Assembly: GCF_000342045.1 (NCBI RefSeq)
Contig: NZ_AONQ01000023.1
Location: forward strand, 1 to 57,500
Length of the DNA stretch: 57,500 bases
Source of the DNA: Paramagnetospirillum caucaseum
Lineage (GTDB): Bacteria; Pseudomonadota; Alphaproteobacteria; Rhodospirillales; Magnetospirillaceae
Direction of reading: 5' to 3'
Position numbers and translations under genes: made by a program. A model generated the notes under the pieces. That model ran no database searches and had not been told where the DNA came from. It saw only the letters and a list, made by a program, of their open reading frames with translations. Positions 34,319 through 42,835 of this stretch are shown here, piece by piece (the stretch's first letter is position 1; every line of letters starts with the position of its first letter).

Positions 34319-34792
34319 ATGCGCCCCCTTGCTCCCAAGATCGTTTCCGCCCTCCTCGCCCTGTCGCTGCTGGGGGCCTGCGAGAACGCCAAGGTCGGCC
34401 AGACCACCGGCGCCATCCTGGGCGGCGTCGGCGGCGGCCTGCTGGGCTCGCAGTTCGGCGGCGGTACCGGCCGGCTGTTGATGACCGCCCTGGGCGCGGC
34501 GCTGGGCGCCTATGCCGGCTCGGAACTGGGCAAGACCCTGGACAAGGCCGACAAGGAAGAGGTGATGAAGGCCGAGGAGAAGGCCGCCGACGCCCCGGTG
34601 GGGGAGACCGTCGCCTGGAGCAATCCCCAATCGGGCAAGTCCGGCACGGTGACGCCGGTGAGCGAAACCAGGGATGCCCAGGGGCGCACCTGCCGCGACT
34701 TCAAGTCGACCATCCTGGTGGACGGCAAGGAAGAGGTGGTCAACGGCACCGCCTGCAAGCAACCCGACGGTTCGTGGAGCGCGGTGAACTAA
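34319..34792 (+). CDS. Glycine-zipper surface lipoprotein (17-kDa antigen-like)
   Basis: A 157-residue lipoprotein: signal sequence with lipobox LLGAC (Cys21), then a glycine-zipper segment ([25 protein letters not shown], about 30-55, and [14 protein letters not shown]), as in Rickettsia 17-kDa antigen and RT0821/Lpp0805 proteins. The C-terminal part ([40 protein letters not shown]) is the small outer-membrane domain typical of that family, with two Cys possibly forming a disulfide. Likely anchored in the outer membrane. Followed after 1 nt by hairpin element C. Confidence 0.85.
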   Translation: MRPLAPKIVSALLALSLLGACENAKVGQTTGAILGGVGGGLLGSQFGGGTGRLLMTALGAALGAYAGSELGKTLDKADKEEVMKAEEKAADAPVGETVAWSNPQSGKSGTVTPVSETRDAQGRTCRDFKSTILVDGKEEVVNGTACKQPDGSWSAVN

Positions 34793-34793
34793 T

Positions 34794-34928
34794 ACCAAAT
34801 CCCAATGAGCCGAACTCATCGGGATTTGGTCAGGCCCAAGGGGCCGCGCGGCTTCTGCCGCGGAAGGCAAGGGTTTCGGAGAAACCCGCCCGCCGCTGAG
34901 GGCGCCGCTGATCGGTTTCGATCAGCGG
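34794..34928 (+). repeat. Multi-hairpin 3' element, copy C
   Basis: Starts 2 nt after the lipoprotein stop. H0 ACCAAATCCC/GGGATTTGGT (34794-34803 with 34821-34830); P0 GGCCC-AAG-GGGCC (34833-34845); P1 CGCGGC-TTCT-GCCGCG (34847-34862); P2 GGGTTTC-GGA-GAAACCC (34871-34887); P3 CGCCC/GGGCG (34887-34891 with 34900-34904); trailing perfect 10-bp hairpin CCGCTGATCG-GTTT-CGATCAGCGG (34905-34928). The P2 stem differs from copies A and D at most positions yet pairs perfectly. Confidence 0.88.
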
Positions 34929-35024
34929 GATATGGTATAAGTCACGCTTCCTTAACCGGAAAGACGGCATGGTCACGGGTTGGCGGTGCCGCCCATTTTC
35001 CATTGCAGCCGGGATGACGACGCG

Positions 35025-35939
35025 GTGAAGGACCCTTATCTGGTGCTGGGCGTGGCCCGCACCGCTTCCGACGACGAGATCAAGAAGACCTACCGTGCCC
35101 TGGCGCGCGAGCTTCATCCCGACCTCAATCCCGGCGATTCCAAGGCTGAGTCGCGGTTCAAGGACATCTCCGCCGCCTACGACTTCCTGTCGGACCCGGC
35201 CAAGCGCGCCCAGTTCGATTCCGGCGAGATCGACGCCTCGGGCTCGCCGAAGCGCGGCGCCTGGCGTTCGCGCTCCGGCCCCCGGGCGGGAGCGGGCGAC
35301 CCCCGGGCGGGCTTCGGCGGCTTCGGCGACAACGTGGACGACATCCTGGCCGAGCTGTTCCGCCGCAAGCAGAAGGGCCAGTCCCAGGCGCACGCCAAGG
35401 CCAGGACAAGGGGTGGCGATGTGCGCCATACCCTGACCGTGCCGTTCCAGGAGGCGGCGGCAGGCGGCACCAAGCGGGTGACCCTGATGTCGGGCCGCAC
35501 CGTCGAGGTGCGCATTCCGCCGGGCAGTACCGATGGCCAGACGCTGCGCCTCAAGGGCCAGGGCCACGGCGCCGACGACGGCGCGCTGCCGGGCGATGCC
35601 TTCATCGAACTGAAGGTGGAGGAACACCCCTATTTCAAGCGCCGCGACCTCGACGTGCTGCTCGACCTGCCGGTGACGGTGCAAGAAGCGGTGATGGGCG
35701 GCAAGGTGCCGGTGCCGACCATCGACGGCAAGGTGATGGTGACGGTGCCGCCCGGCTCCAACACCGGCGCGGTGCTGCGCCTCAAGGGCAAGGGCATCGC
35801 CGGTCCCCACGGGACGCGCGGCGACCAGCTGGTCACCCTGTCGGTGGTGCTGCCCGACGATGCCGATTTCCGCCAGCTGGTGGAGAAATGGGGGCCGCGC
35901 CACGGCTACGACCCCCGCGCCAAGGCGGGGATCGTCTGA
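35025..35939 (+). CDS. DnaJ C-terminal-domain co-chaperone (CbpA-like)
   Basis: A 304-residue protein. GTG 35025 gives the normal J-domain start (KDPYLVLGVARTASDDEIKK); the frame is open further upstream without a better start. J-domain residues 1-65 contain LHPDLNPG, the HPD motif that stimulates DnaK. A Gly/Arg-rich linker with DILAELFRRK follows, then two beta-rich substrate-binding domains (about 130-290) without the zinc-finger repeats of DnaJ. This is the CbpA/DjlA-type layout of a nucleoid- or stress-linked DnaK partner. Confidence 0.88.
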   Translation: MKDPYLVLGVARTASDDEIKKTYRALARELHPDLNPGDSKAESRFKDISAAYDFLSDPAKRAQFDSGEIDASGSPKRGAWRSRSGPRAGAGDPRAGFGGFGDNVDDILAELFRRKQKGQSQAHAKARTRGGDVRHTLTVPFQEAAAGGTKRVTLMSGRTVEVRIPPGSTDGQTLRLKGQGHGADDGALPGDAFIELKVEEHPYFKRRDLDVLLDLPVTVQEAVMGGKVPVPTIDGKVMVTVPPGSNTGAVLRLKGKGIAGPHGTRGDQLVTLSVVLPDDADFRQLVEKWGPRHGYDPRAKAGIV

Positions 35940-35961
35940 GAGCCGGTGCTTGAAAAGGCTT

Positions 35962-36067
35962 GTCATCCCGAGGCACGAGCCGAGGGATCTCCGCCTGGAA
36001 TGCTGGTCCCAAGCCGGGAAAACCGGATCAGAACGAGATTCCTCCGCCCGATGGTCGTCGGAATGAC
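35962..36067 (+). repeat. GTCATCC-ended dispersed repeat, copy 1
   Basis: A 106-bp element beginning GTCATCCCGAGGCACGAG and ending CGTCGGAATGAC, so its ends are inverted repeats. The left third (GAGGGATCTCCGCC) and right third (ACGAGATTCCTCCGCCCG) match the reverse complement of the copy at 38097-38199. Related GTCATCC...GGATGAC repeats are common in many genomes. It lies between the dnaJ-like gene and chaN ends. Confidence 0.7.
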
Positions 36068-36099
36068 GGATCAAATGAAAGATCGGGCGTTATATCCTT

Positions 36100-37101
36100 C
36101 TACTTCCCGGCCTCCTCCTTCTTCTTCATGTGCTTTTCCAGCAGGGCGCACTGGTCGTCCCGCCGGGCGCGGCCGGTGAACCAGACGATGTCGAAGGGCG
36201 GCGTTCCGGTGCCGAAGGCTTCGCCATAGGCGGCGGGTCTGGTCTTGCCGGCCTCCACCTCCAGGAAGGCGATGGCCAGCATGGGAATGCCGGGCACCAT
36301 GGCGTGCAGGCGGGCGGGGACGCCCCGGTCGGCGCGGGCGTGGACGGCGCCGGCGATCAGCACCGCCGGCCCGGTTTCGGGCCGTGACGCCTGATCGGCC
36401 ATCACCTCGGCCATGGCGGCGTCGCGGGCGCGCTGGACGCGGACCATGGGGGCCACCGCCTTTTCCGGCAGCATGTTGCAATGGCCCTCGCGGATGTCGG
36501 CGGCCAGGGTCTTCTCCTCGGCGGCGGGCAAAGGCTGGTCCAGGCCGAAGCGGCCATCCGTTTCGGCGCCCTGCTCGCCCCTGGCGATGCGCCGGGTCAG
36601 GTCCTGGGGCAGGTTGGCGGCCTTGATCTCGCCGCGCGCCGCCAGCGCCGCCTCGACGATGGGGCGGTACAGCGCCCAGTCAGGCCAGCCGCGCTTTTCC
36701 CAGTCCAGCGCCGCGCCCAGGCCGGCGGAATCGCCGACGCCCTGGTCGATGGCGGCCTGCCGGTCGGTGTCCACCATCTCCAGCGCCACCACCGGCCGGC
36801 GGCCGGCGGCGGCCAACTCCCGCACCACCCAGGCCTGCAGGGCGTGGTGGTCGGCATTGTCGTGGGTCTCGCCCAGCAGCACGATGCCGGCTCCCCGCGC
36901 CGCCTCCGCCACGTCCTCGGGGCTCAGCCATCTGGACGAGGCGGGGGCCCAGATCCTGCCGGCCAGCGGATGGCCGCCGGGCAGGGTGGGTGGCGGTGGC
37001 GGTTCGGCCCAGGCGGGCGCCGCCCAGGCCAGGGCGAGAACGGCGAATCGAACGAGCGTTCGGGTCATCTGGTCAAGGCGGAGGGGTTGCGCTATGGTCA
37101 T
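36100..37101 (-). CDS. ChaN-family heme-binding/iron-regulated protein
   Basis: A 333-residue exported protein. Start at ATG 37101, with AGAAGGG upstream; signal peptide follows (TLVRFAVLALAWAAPAWAE). Family motifs: GIVLLGETHDNADHHALQ near residue 85, VVALEMVDTDRQAAID, and the late VLIAGAVHARADRGVPARL. ChaN of Campylobacter binds heme as a dimer at the outer membrane; no lipobox is seen here, so it may be soluble in the periplasm. C-terminus is lysine-rich. Divergent from the TAXI binding-protein gene (43 bp). Confidence 0.82.
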   Translation of the reverse strand: MTIAQPLRLDQMTRTLVRFAVLALAWAAPAWAEPPPPPTLPGGHPLAGRIWAPASSRWLSPEDVAEAARGAGIVLLGETHDNADHHALQAWVVRELAAAGRRPVVALEMVDTDRQAAIDQGVGDSAGLGAALDWEKRGWPDWALYRPIVEAALAARGEIKAANLPQDLTRRIARGEQGAETDGRFGLDQPLPAAEEKTLAADIREGHCNMLPEKAVAPMVRVQRARDAAMAEVMADQASRPETGPAVLIAGAVHARADRGVPARLHAMVPGIPMLAIAFLEVEAGKTRPAAYGEAFGTGTPPFDIVWFTGRARRDDQCALLEKHMKKKEEAGK

Positions 37102-37144
37102 ACCAAACCCTTCTAATAGAACAGCCAATACCTTGGGAGGCATC

Positions 37145-38083
37145 ATGAAGAGGGTCATCGTGGGGGCCGTGCTGGCCTCGTTCCTGGCGTTGCCGGCCTT
37201 GGCCGCCGACCAGTTCCTCAACATTCTCACCGGCGGCACCAGCGGCGTCTACTACCCGCTGGGCAACGCCCTGTCGTCCATCTACGGCAAGACCCTGCCC
37301 GGTGCCCGGGTCACCGTCCAGGCCACCAAGGCCTCGGTGGAGAATCTGAACCTGCTGCAGGCGGGACGGGGCGAACTGGCCTTCACCCTGGGCGATTCCC
37401 TGACCCAGGCCTGGGAGGGCGTCGAGGAGGCCGGCTACAAGACGCCGCTGAAGAAGCTGCGGACCATGGCGGCCATCTATCCCAACTACATCCAGATCGT
37501 CGCCACCGCCGATTCGGGCATCAAGACCCTGGCCGACCTCAAGGGCAAGCGGGTGTCGGTGGGAGCCCCCAAATCGGGCACCGAGCTTAACGCGCGGGCC
37601 ATCTTCAAGGCGGCGGGGCTGTCCTATGCCGATATGAAGGTGCAGTACCTGCCGTTTGGGGAATCGGTGGAGCTGATGAAGAACAAGCAGCTGGACGCCA
37701 CCCTGCAATCGGCCGGGCTGGGCGTTTCCTCGCTGCGCGACCTCGCCACCAACGACGACATCGTCATCGTGCCGATTCCGGTCGAGACCGTCGCCAAGAC
37801 CGGCGATTCGGCCTACATCGCCTCGGCGGTGCCGGCCAACACCTATCGCGGCCAGACCGCCGACGTGCCCACCGCGGCGGTGCGCAACTTCCTGGTCACC
37901 CACGAGGGCGTGCCCGCCGATCTGGTCTACGGCATGACCAAGTCCATGTTCGCCAACATGCCCGACATGCTGGCCGCCCATTCGGCGGCGCGCGACATCG
38001 TGCCGGAGGCCGCGGCCAAATCGCCCATCCCGCTGCATCCCGGCGCGGAGAAGTACTACCGCGAGGCCGGCTTGCTGAAGTGA
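37145..38083 (+). CDS. TAXI-family TRAP transporter solute-binding protein
   Basis: A 312-residue periplasmic protein with signal peptide (VIVGAVLASFLALPALA). It starts with NILTGGTSGVYYPLGNALSSIY, the hallmark of TAXI binding proteins, and contains LADLKGKRVSVGAPKSGTELNAR and KNKQLDATLQSAGLG. It delivers a substrate to the fused TRAP permease encoded at 38228, from which it is separated only by a GTCATCC repeat. Known TAXI ligands include glutamate-type acids and alpha-ketoglutarate; substrate here is undetermined. Confidence 0.92.
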   Translation: MKRVIVGAVLASFLALPALAADQFLNILTGGTSGVYYPLGNALSSIYGKTLPGARVTVQATKASVENLNLLQAGRGELAFTLGDSLTQAWEGVEEAGYKTPLKKLRTMAAIYPNYIQIVATADSGIKTLADLKGKRVSVGAPKSGTELNARAIFKAAGLSYADMKVQYLPFGESVELMKNKQLDATLQSAGLGVSSLRDLATNDDIVIVPIPVETVAKTGDSAYIASAVPANTYRGQTADVPTAAVRNFLVTHEGVPADLVYGMTKSMFANMPDMLAAHSAARDIVPEAAAKSPIPLHPGAEKYYREAGLLK

Positions 38084-38096
38084 GGTCGCCACACTC

Positions 38097-38199
38097 GTCA
38101 TCCTGACGACCATCGGGAGGAGGGATCTCGTTTCGACGCGCCGTGTCCCATGCGGATGCGGTGGTGCCGGCGGAGATTCCTCGCCATGCTCGGGATGAC
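38097..38199 (-). repeat. GTCATCC-ended dispersed repeat, copy 2 (inverted)
   Basis: 103 bp running from GTCATCCTGACGACCATCGG to TGCTCGGGATGAC. Its reverse complement lines up with 35962-36067 at both ends, the middle being divergent. Together the copies bracket the chaN/TAXI pair in opposite orientation. The repeat splits the binding-protein gene from its permease gene. Confidence 0.7.
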
Positions 38200-38227
38200 A
38201 CTAGTCTGACGGTGAAGGGGGATGGCG

Positions 38228-40285
38228 ATGAGCCAGAACAACGGAACCGGTATCGATCCCTCCGAGATCGACACCAAGGGTGAGGTGTTCGGCCACGGCA
38301 TCGAGTCCAGGCCGATCTTCTGGATCGCCATCGTCTTCTCCACCTTCCAGATCGTCACGGCGGCCTATTCGCCGCTGTCGTCGCTGCCGGTGCGGTCCAT
38401 CCATGTGGGTTTCCTGCTGCTGATGGTCTTCGCTCTCTACGCCACCATGGACCGGGGCAATCCGGTCAAAGCCGCCGCCACCTGGATTCTGGGAGGGGTG
38501 TCCTTCGTCCTGTCGCTCTACCATCTGGTCTACGAGGGCGATCTGGTGCAGCGCTCGGGCGATCCCTCCGCCACCGATCTGGTGGTGGGCACCATCATGG
38601 TGGCCATGGTGTTCGAGGCTGCGCGGCGCCTGATGGGGTGGGCCCTGCCGCTGCTCTGCCTGGGCTTCGTCGCCTATGTGGCGTTCGGCGAGCATCTGCC
38701 GGCGCCGCTCGGCCATCGCGGCTACGGCTTCGACCAGATCGTCAACCAGTACTTCCTGGGGACCGAGGGCATCTTCGGCATCCCCTGCTATGTCTCGTCC
38801 ACCTATATCTTCCTGTTCATCCTGTTCGGCAGCTTCCTCGAACAGGCGGGGATGATCCGCCTGTTCACCGACGTGGCGCTGGGCACGGTGGGCCATTCCC
38901 AGGGTGGGCCGGCCAAGGTGGCGGTCATCTCCTCGGGCCTGATGGGCACCATCAACGGTTCGGGGGTGGCCAACGTAGTGACCACCGGCCAGTTCACCAT
39001 CCCTCTGATGAAGAGATTCGGCTACCGCCCGGAATTCGCGGCGGCCGTCGAGGCCACCTCGTCCATGGGCGGGCAGATCATGCCGCCGGTGATGGGGGCG
39101 GTGGCCTTCATCATGGCCGAAACCCTGAACGTCAGCTATTTCGAGGTATGCAAGGCCGCCGCCGTGCCCGCCATCCTCTATTACCTGACCGCCTTCTGGA
39201 TGGTTCACCTCGAGGCGGGCAAGCGCAAGCTGCTCGGCCTGCCCAAGGAGGATTGCCCCAGCGCCTGGGGGGCCTTCAAGCGGCAATGGTTCCTGGTGGT
39301 GCCGCTGGCGGTGCTGGTCTATCTGCTGCTGTCGGGCTACACGCCCATGTTCTCGGGCACCATCGGGCTGGCCGGAACCGCCGTGGTGATCCTGGGCAAT
39401 CCGCTGTCGGCCCGCCTGCCCGGCCTGGCCTACCGCTGCCTGTTCTGGGTGCTGCTGGCCCTGGTGTCGTCGTCGTTCTTCACCTACGGCATCGATGCCG
39501 TGGTGGCGGTGCTCGCCCTGCTGGTGGCGGCCAACGCCCTGTTCAAGGGGCATCACGCCACATTGCGGCTGTGCGTCAACTCGCTGAGCGAGGGGGCCCG
39601 GTCGGCGGTGCCGGTGGGCGTCGCCTGCGCCCTGGTGGGAGTCATCATCGGCACCATGACGCTGACCGGCGTGGCGGGTACCGTCACCCAGGGTATCGTC
39701 TCCCTGGCCGGCGACAGCCTGTTCCTGACCCTGGTGCTCACCATGCTGGCCTGTCTGGTACTGGGCATGGGCATTCCCACCATTCCCAACTACATCATCA
39801 CCTCGTCGCTGGTGGCGCCCATCCTGCTGAAGATGGGGGTACCGCTGATCGTCTCGCACATGTTCGTGTTCTATTTCGGCATCATGGCCGACCTGACGCC
39901 GCCGGTCGCCCTGGCCGCCTTCGCCGCCGCCACGGTGGCGCGCTGCTCGTTCATGAAGACCGGTTTCCATGCGGTGCGTATCGCCGTCGCCGGTTTCGTC
40001 GTCCCCTACATGGCGGTCTACGATCACGCGCTGATGCTGCAGACCGGCGACTGGTCCGATGCGGCCTATGTGATCGCCAAGGCGGTGCTGGCCATCTTCC
40101 TGTGGGGGGCGGCGGCCATCGGCCATCTGTTCGTGCCCCTGAGTTGGGCCGAGCGCCTGCTGGCCACCGCCTCGGCCTTTTCCCTGGTGGTGGCGCTGCC
40201 CGTCACCGACGAGGCGGGTGCGGCGGGCGCCGCCGTGTTCGTGGGCTGGCACTGGCTCCGCTCGCGCAAGGCGGCCATGGCGTGA
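38228..40285 (+). CDS. TRAP transporter permease, fused 4TM/12TM (TAXI-type)
   Basis: About 685 residues, with some 18 hydrophobic helices. ATG 38228 is 7 nt from the AAGGGGG site; ATG 38222 is an alternative. It has the large-subunit signature of TAXI-TRAP fusions: GTINGSGVANVVTTGQFTIPLMKRFGY and SSMGGQIMPPVMGAVAFIMAE in the first half, and MGIPTIPNYIITSSLVAPILLKMG plus ADLTPPVALAAFAAATVA in the second. It drives sodium- or proton-coupled uptake of the ligand caught by the 37145 protein. It overlaps the next gene (GTGA). Confidence 0.93.
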   Translation: MSQNNGTGIDPSEIDTKGEVFGHGIESRPIFWIAIVFSTFQIVTAAYSPLSSLPVRSIHVGFLLLMVFALYATMDRGNPVKAAATWILGGVSFVLSLYHLVYEGDLVQRSGDPSATDLVVGTIMVAMVFEAARRLMGWALPLLCLGFVAYVAFGEHLPAPLGHRGYGFDQIVNQYFLGTEGIFGIPCYVSSTYIFLFILFGSFLEQAGMIRLFTDVALGTVGHSQGGPAKVAVISSGLMGTINGSGVANVVTTGQFTIPLMKRFGYRPEFAAAVEATSSMGGQIMPPVMGAVAFIMAETLNVSYFEVCKAAAVPAILYYLTAFWMVHLEAGKRKLLGLPKEDCPSAWGAFKRQWFLVVPLAVLVYLLLSGYTPMFSGTIGLAGTAVVILGNPLSARLPGLAYRCLFWVLLALVSSSFFTYGIDAVVAVLALLVAANALFKGHHATLRLCVNSLSEGARSAVPVGVACALVGVIIGTMTLTGVAGTVTQGIVSLAGDSLFLTLVLTMLACLVLGMGIPTIPNYIITSSLVAPILLKMGVPLIVSHMFVFYFGIMADLTPPVALAAFAAATVARCSFMKTGFHAVRIAVAGFVVPYMAVYDHALMLQTGDWSDAAYVIAKAVLAIFLWGAAAIGHLFVPLSWAERLLATASAFSLVVALPVTDEAGAAGAAVFVGWHWLRSRKAAMA

Positions 40286-40638
40286 GCGGATTGTGTGCCG
40301 TCGCGGCGGCCGGCCTGCTGCTGCTGACCCCGTCGGATCACTTCACCCTGGCCTGGACCCATTCGGTGGAGAAGGTGGAGTGGCGCGAGGACTGGCAGGC
40401 CGTCTCCGGCCGCCTGATCCTCCGCCAGGCCTCGGTCCTGGGCAGCGCCGCCGGCATGGAGCCGCCGCCCCAGGCGGTGCTGAGGGACGGACGCTGGGTC
40501 TGGAACCCGGGGATCGTGATGGAGGAGATCGTCCTGGCCCGCTCGGATTTCACCGCCGACTGGCGGCTGTGCGTCGCGGGGCGCTGCCGGGACCTGGACA
40601 AGGAAAAGGGGCAGACCCGGTTGCGGGCCTGCCCCTGA
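40282..40638 (+). CDS. DUF1850 protein associated with TAXI-TRAP transporters
   Basis: A 118-residue protein starting at GTG 40282, whose GTGA overlaps the permease stop. Short hydrophobic N-terminus (GLCAVAAAGLLLL), then the DUF1850 pattern FTLAWTHSVEKVEWREDWQ, with GMEPPPQAVLRDGRWVW and a C-terminal pair of Cys (RLCVAGRCRDL). DUF1850 genes regularly accompany TAXI-TRAP permeases; the protein probably sits at the membrane or periplasm as an accessory. Coupled translation supports that. Confidence 0.82.
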   Translation: MSGLCAVAAAGLLLLTPSDHFTLAWTHSVEKVEWREDWQAVSGRLILRQASVLGSAAGMEPPPQAVLRDGRWVWNPGIVMEEIVLARSDFTADWRLCVAGRCRDLDKEKGQTRLRACP

Positions 40639-40649
40639 AGTTCTGTTTG

Positions 40650-40761
40650 CCCCTCAGTCGCCGGGCGGGTCGTCTGCGCCGACCCTTGGCTTTCGCGGCC
40701 TAAGCCGCGCGGCCCCTGGGGCCTAGCCAAGCCTCGATGAGGTTCGCTCCTCGAGGCTTGG
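40650..40761 (-). repeat. Multi-hairpin 3' element, copy D
   Basis: On the minus strand it starts 11 nt after the dctM stop. H0 CCAAGCCTCGA/TCGAGGCTTGG (40761-40751 with 40737-40727); P0 GGCCC-CAG-GGGCC (40723-40711); P1 CGCGGC-TTAG-GCCGCG (40709-40694); joiner AGCCAAG; P2 GGGTCG-(7 nt)-CGACCC (40685-40667); P3 near 40668-40650 is slightly imperfect. Same order and orientation relative to the upstream gene as copies A-C. Confidence 0.85.
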
Positions 40762-40771
40762 AAAAAGGGGG

Positions 40772-42055
40772 CTACATCACCCCCAGCGCCTTGGGCAGCC
40801 AGATGGACAGCGGCGGCCAGTAGGTCACCACCACCAGGAAGCCCAGCATGGCCAGCAGCCACGGCCACACCGCCACGGTCAGCTCGGTGATGCCCATCTT
40901 GGTGATGCCCGACGCCACGTAGAGATTGAGGCCCACCGGGGGATGGCACATGCCGACCTCCATGTTGACCACCATCATGATGCCGAAATGCACCGGGTCG
41001 ATGCCCAGCTTCATGGCCACCGGGAACAGGATGGGGGCCATGATCAGCACGATGGACGACGGCTCCATGAAGTTGCCGGCCATCAGCAGCAGGACGTTGA
41101 CCACCAGCAGGAAGGCGATGACGCCCAGTTCCTTGCCGACGATCCAATCGGCGATGGCGTGGGGAATGTTCTCGTTGGCCAGCACGAAGCTGAACAGCAC
41201 CGCATTGGTGATGATGTACAGCAGCATGGCCGACATGGAGGCCGAGGACAGCAGGATCTTGCCCACTCCCTTGAGCGGCATGTCCCGGTAGACGAACACC
41301 GCGATGACGAAGGCGTAGACCGCGCTCATGGCCGCCGCCTCGGTGGGGGTGAAGATGCCGGTATAGATGCCGCCGATGACGATGACGATCAGCGCCAGAC
41401 CCCAGACGGCTTCGCGCAGGGTGCGCAGGCGCTCGGCCCAACTGGCGACCGGAAGACGGGGATAGTCGTTCTTCCAGGCGATGTACCAGGTGACCACGCC
41501 CAGCACGGTGGCCAGCATCAGGCCGGGAATGACGCCCGCCATGAACAGGGCGCCCACCGAGGTGTTGGTGGCCACCGCGTACATGACCATCACCAGCGAC
41601 GGCGGGATCAGGATGCCCAGCGCGCCCGAAGTGGTGATGACGCCGGCGCCGAAGCGGTTGGGGAAGCCTTGGCGGACCATGGCCGGCAGGATGATGGAGC
41701 CGATGGCCACCACGGTGGCGGGGCTCGATCCCGACACGGCGGCGAACAGGGCGCAGGCCAGCACGCCGGCCAGGCCGAGGCCGCCGTGCCAGTGGCCGAC
41801 CATGGCGGTGGCGAAGTTGATCATGCGCCGCGCCACGCCGCCATGGGTGAGGAAGTTGCCGGCCAGGATGAAGAACGGGATCGCCATGATCTCGAACTTC
41901 TCGATGCCGGTGAACAGCTTCAGCGCCACGGATTCGATGGGAACCTGGGTGAAGGCGAACAGGAAGGTGAGGACGGTGAGGCCCAGCGAGATGGAGATGG
42001 GCATGCCGGTCAGCATCAGCGTGATCAGCAGCCCGAAGATGATGGCGGAATTCAT
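40772..42055 (-). CDS. dctM: TRAP transporter large permease (DctM)
   Basis: A 427-residue membrane protein with about twelve helices and DctM features: TGMPISISLGLTVLTFLFAF at the start, FFILAGNFLTHGGVARRMINFA, AAVSGSSPATVVAIGSIILPAM, and LMAGNFMEPSSIVLIMAPILFPVAMKLGIDPVHFGIMMVVNMEVG. It forms the C4-dicarboxylate-type TRAP importer with DctQ and DctP. ATG 42055 overlaps the dctQ stop by 4 bp. Confidence 0.95.
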   Translation of the reverse strand: MNSAIIFGLLITLMLTGMPISISLGLTVLTFLFAFTQVPIESVALKLFTGIEKFEIMAIPFFILAGNFLTHGGVARRMINFATAMVGHWHGGLGLAGVLACALFAAVSGSSPATVVAIGSIILPAMVRQGFPNRFGAGVITTSGALGILIPPSLVMVMYAVATNTSVGALFMAGVIPGLMLATVLGVVTWYIAWKNDYPRLPVASWAERLRTLREAVWGLALIVIVIGGIYTGIFTPTEAAAMSAVYAFVIAVFVYRDMPLKGVGKILLSSASMSAMLLYIITNAVLFSFVLANENIPHAIADWIVGKELGVIAFLLVVNVLLLMAGNFMEPSSIVLIMAPILFPVAMKLGIDPVHFGIMMVVNMEVGMCHPPVGLNLYVASGITKMGITELTVAVWPWLLAMLGFLVVVTYWPPLSIWLPKALGVM

Positions 42056-42753
42056 GGCCGCTTCTCCCCGTCGGCATCACCCTTGTCGTCGGCGACGCCC
42101 TTGGGGTGCAGGTTGTCCTTCATCTCGAACCAGTTGATGTCCTGGGCGGCCCGTTGCGGATCGGTCTTGTCTTCTTCCAGGCCTTCCACATGACCGTGGT
42201 CGTGATGGGGCAGTTCGCCGGTCTTGATGAAGCTGACGCAGACCTGCAGGAAGCGGAAGCACATCAGGGCCGAGCCCAGCGGGATGGCCGAATAGACGAT
42301 CCAGGTGGGCATCTCCATGTCCGGGGTGATGGGCCCCTCGTAGAGGTCGCCGACCGGCAGGCCGAAGGCGCTGACGAAGGCGTAATGGGCGCCGTTCTCC
42401 ATGACGAAGTGGCCGCCCATCACCGAGATGATGCCGGTGAAGGTGGCGCCGGCCAGCAGGCCGAACACGATGAACTTGGACCGCCATTGGGGGTTCAGGC
42501 GGTTGATCACCACGTCGACGCCCACATGGATGCCGGTGCGCACGCCGTAGGCGGCGCCGAACTTGGCCATCCAGACGAACATGATGATGCACAATTCCTG
42601 GGCCCAGGCGAAATCCAGGTGCCCGACGATGGGGTATAGCAGGGAGGTGCCTGCCGCGTAGCGTTGCATGACGGCGACGAAGATGATCAGCGTCGCCGTG
42701 CCCATGAGAAAGGCGATCAGCCATTCCTCTAGGTGATCGAGGGCTCTCAGCAT
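42052..42753 (-). CDS. dctQ: TRAP transporter small permease (DctQ) with His/Asp-rich tail
   Basis: A 233-residue protein; ATG 42753 follows GGGAGG. Four membrane helices carry DctQ motifs (WLIAFLMGTATLIIFVAVMQRY, WAQELCIIMFVWMAKFGAAYGVRTGIHVGVDVV). After the last helix comes a cytoplasmic tail of about 50 residues, ELPHHDHGHVEGLEEDK and onward, acidic and His-rich, longer than usual for DctQ. The tail might bind metal or be dispensable. Middle gene of dctP-dctQ-dctM. Confidence 0.9.
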   Translation of the reverse strand: MLRALDHLEEWLIAFLMGTATLIIFVAVMQRYAAGTSLLYPIVGHLDFAWAQELCIIMFVWMAKFGAAYGVRTGIHVGVDVVINRLNPQWRSKFIVFGLLAGATFTGIISVMGGHFVMENGAHYAFVSAFGLPVGDLYEGPITPDMEMPTWIVYSAIPLGSALMCFRFLQVCVSFIKTGELPHHDHGHVEGLEEDKTDPQRAAQDINWFEMKDNLHPKGVADDKGDADGEKRP

Positions 42754-42835
42754 GGGGCCTCCCACGAAAGCCGGATGGATGGAAAGGGTGGAGGGAATGG
42801 GACGCCCCGGCGGGCGCCCCATTCAAGTCAGGTGA

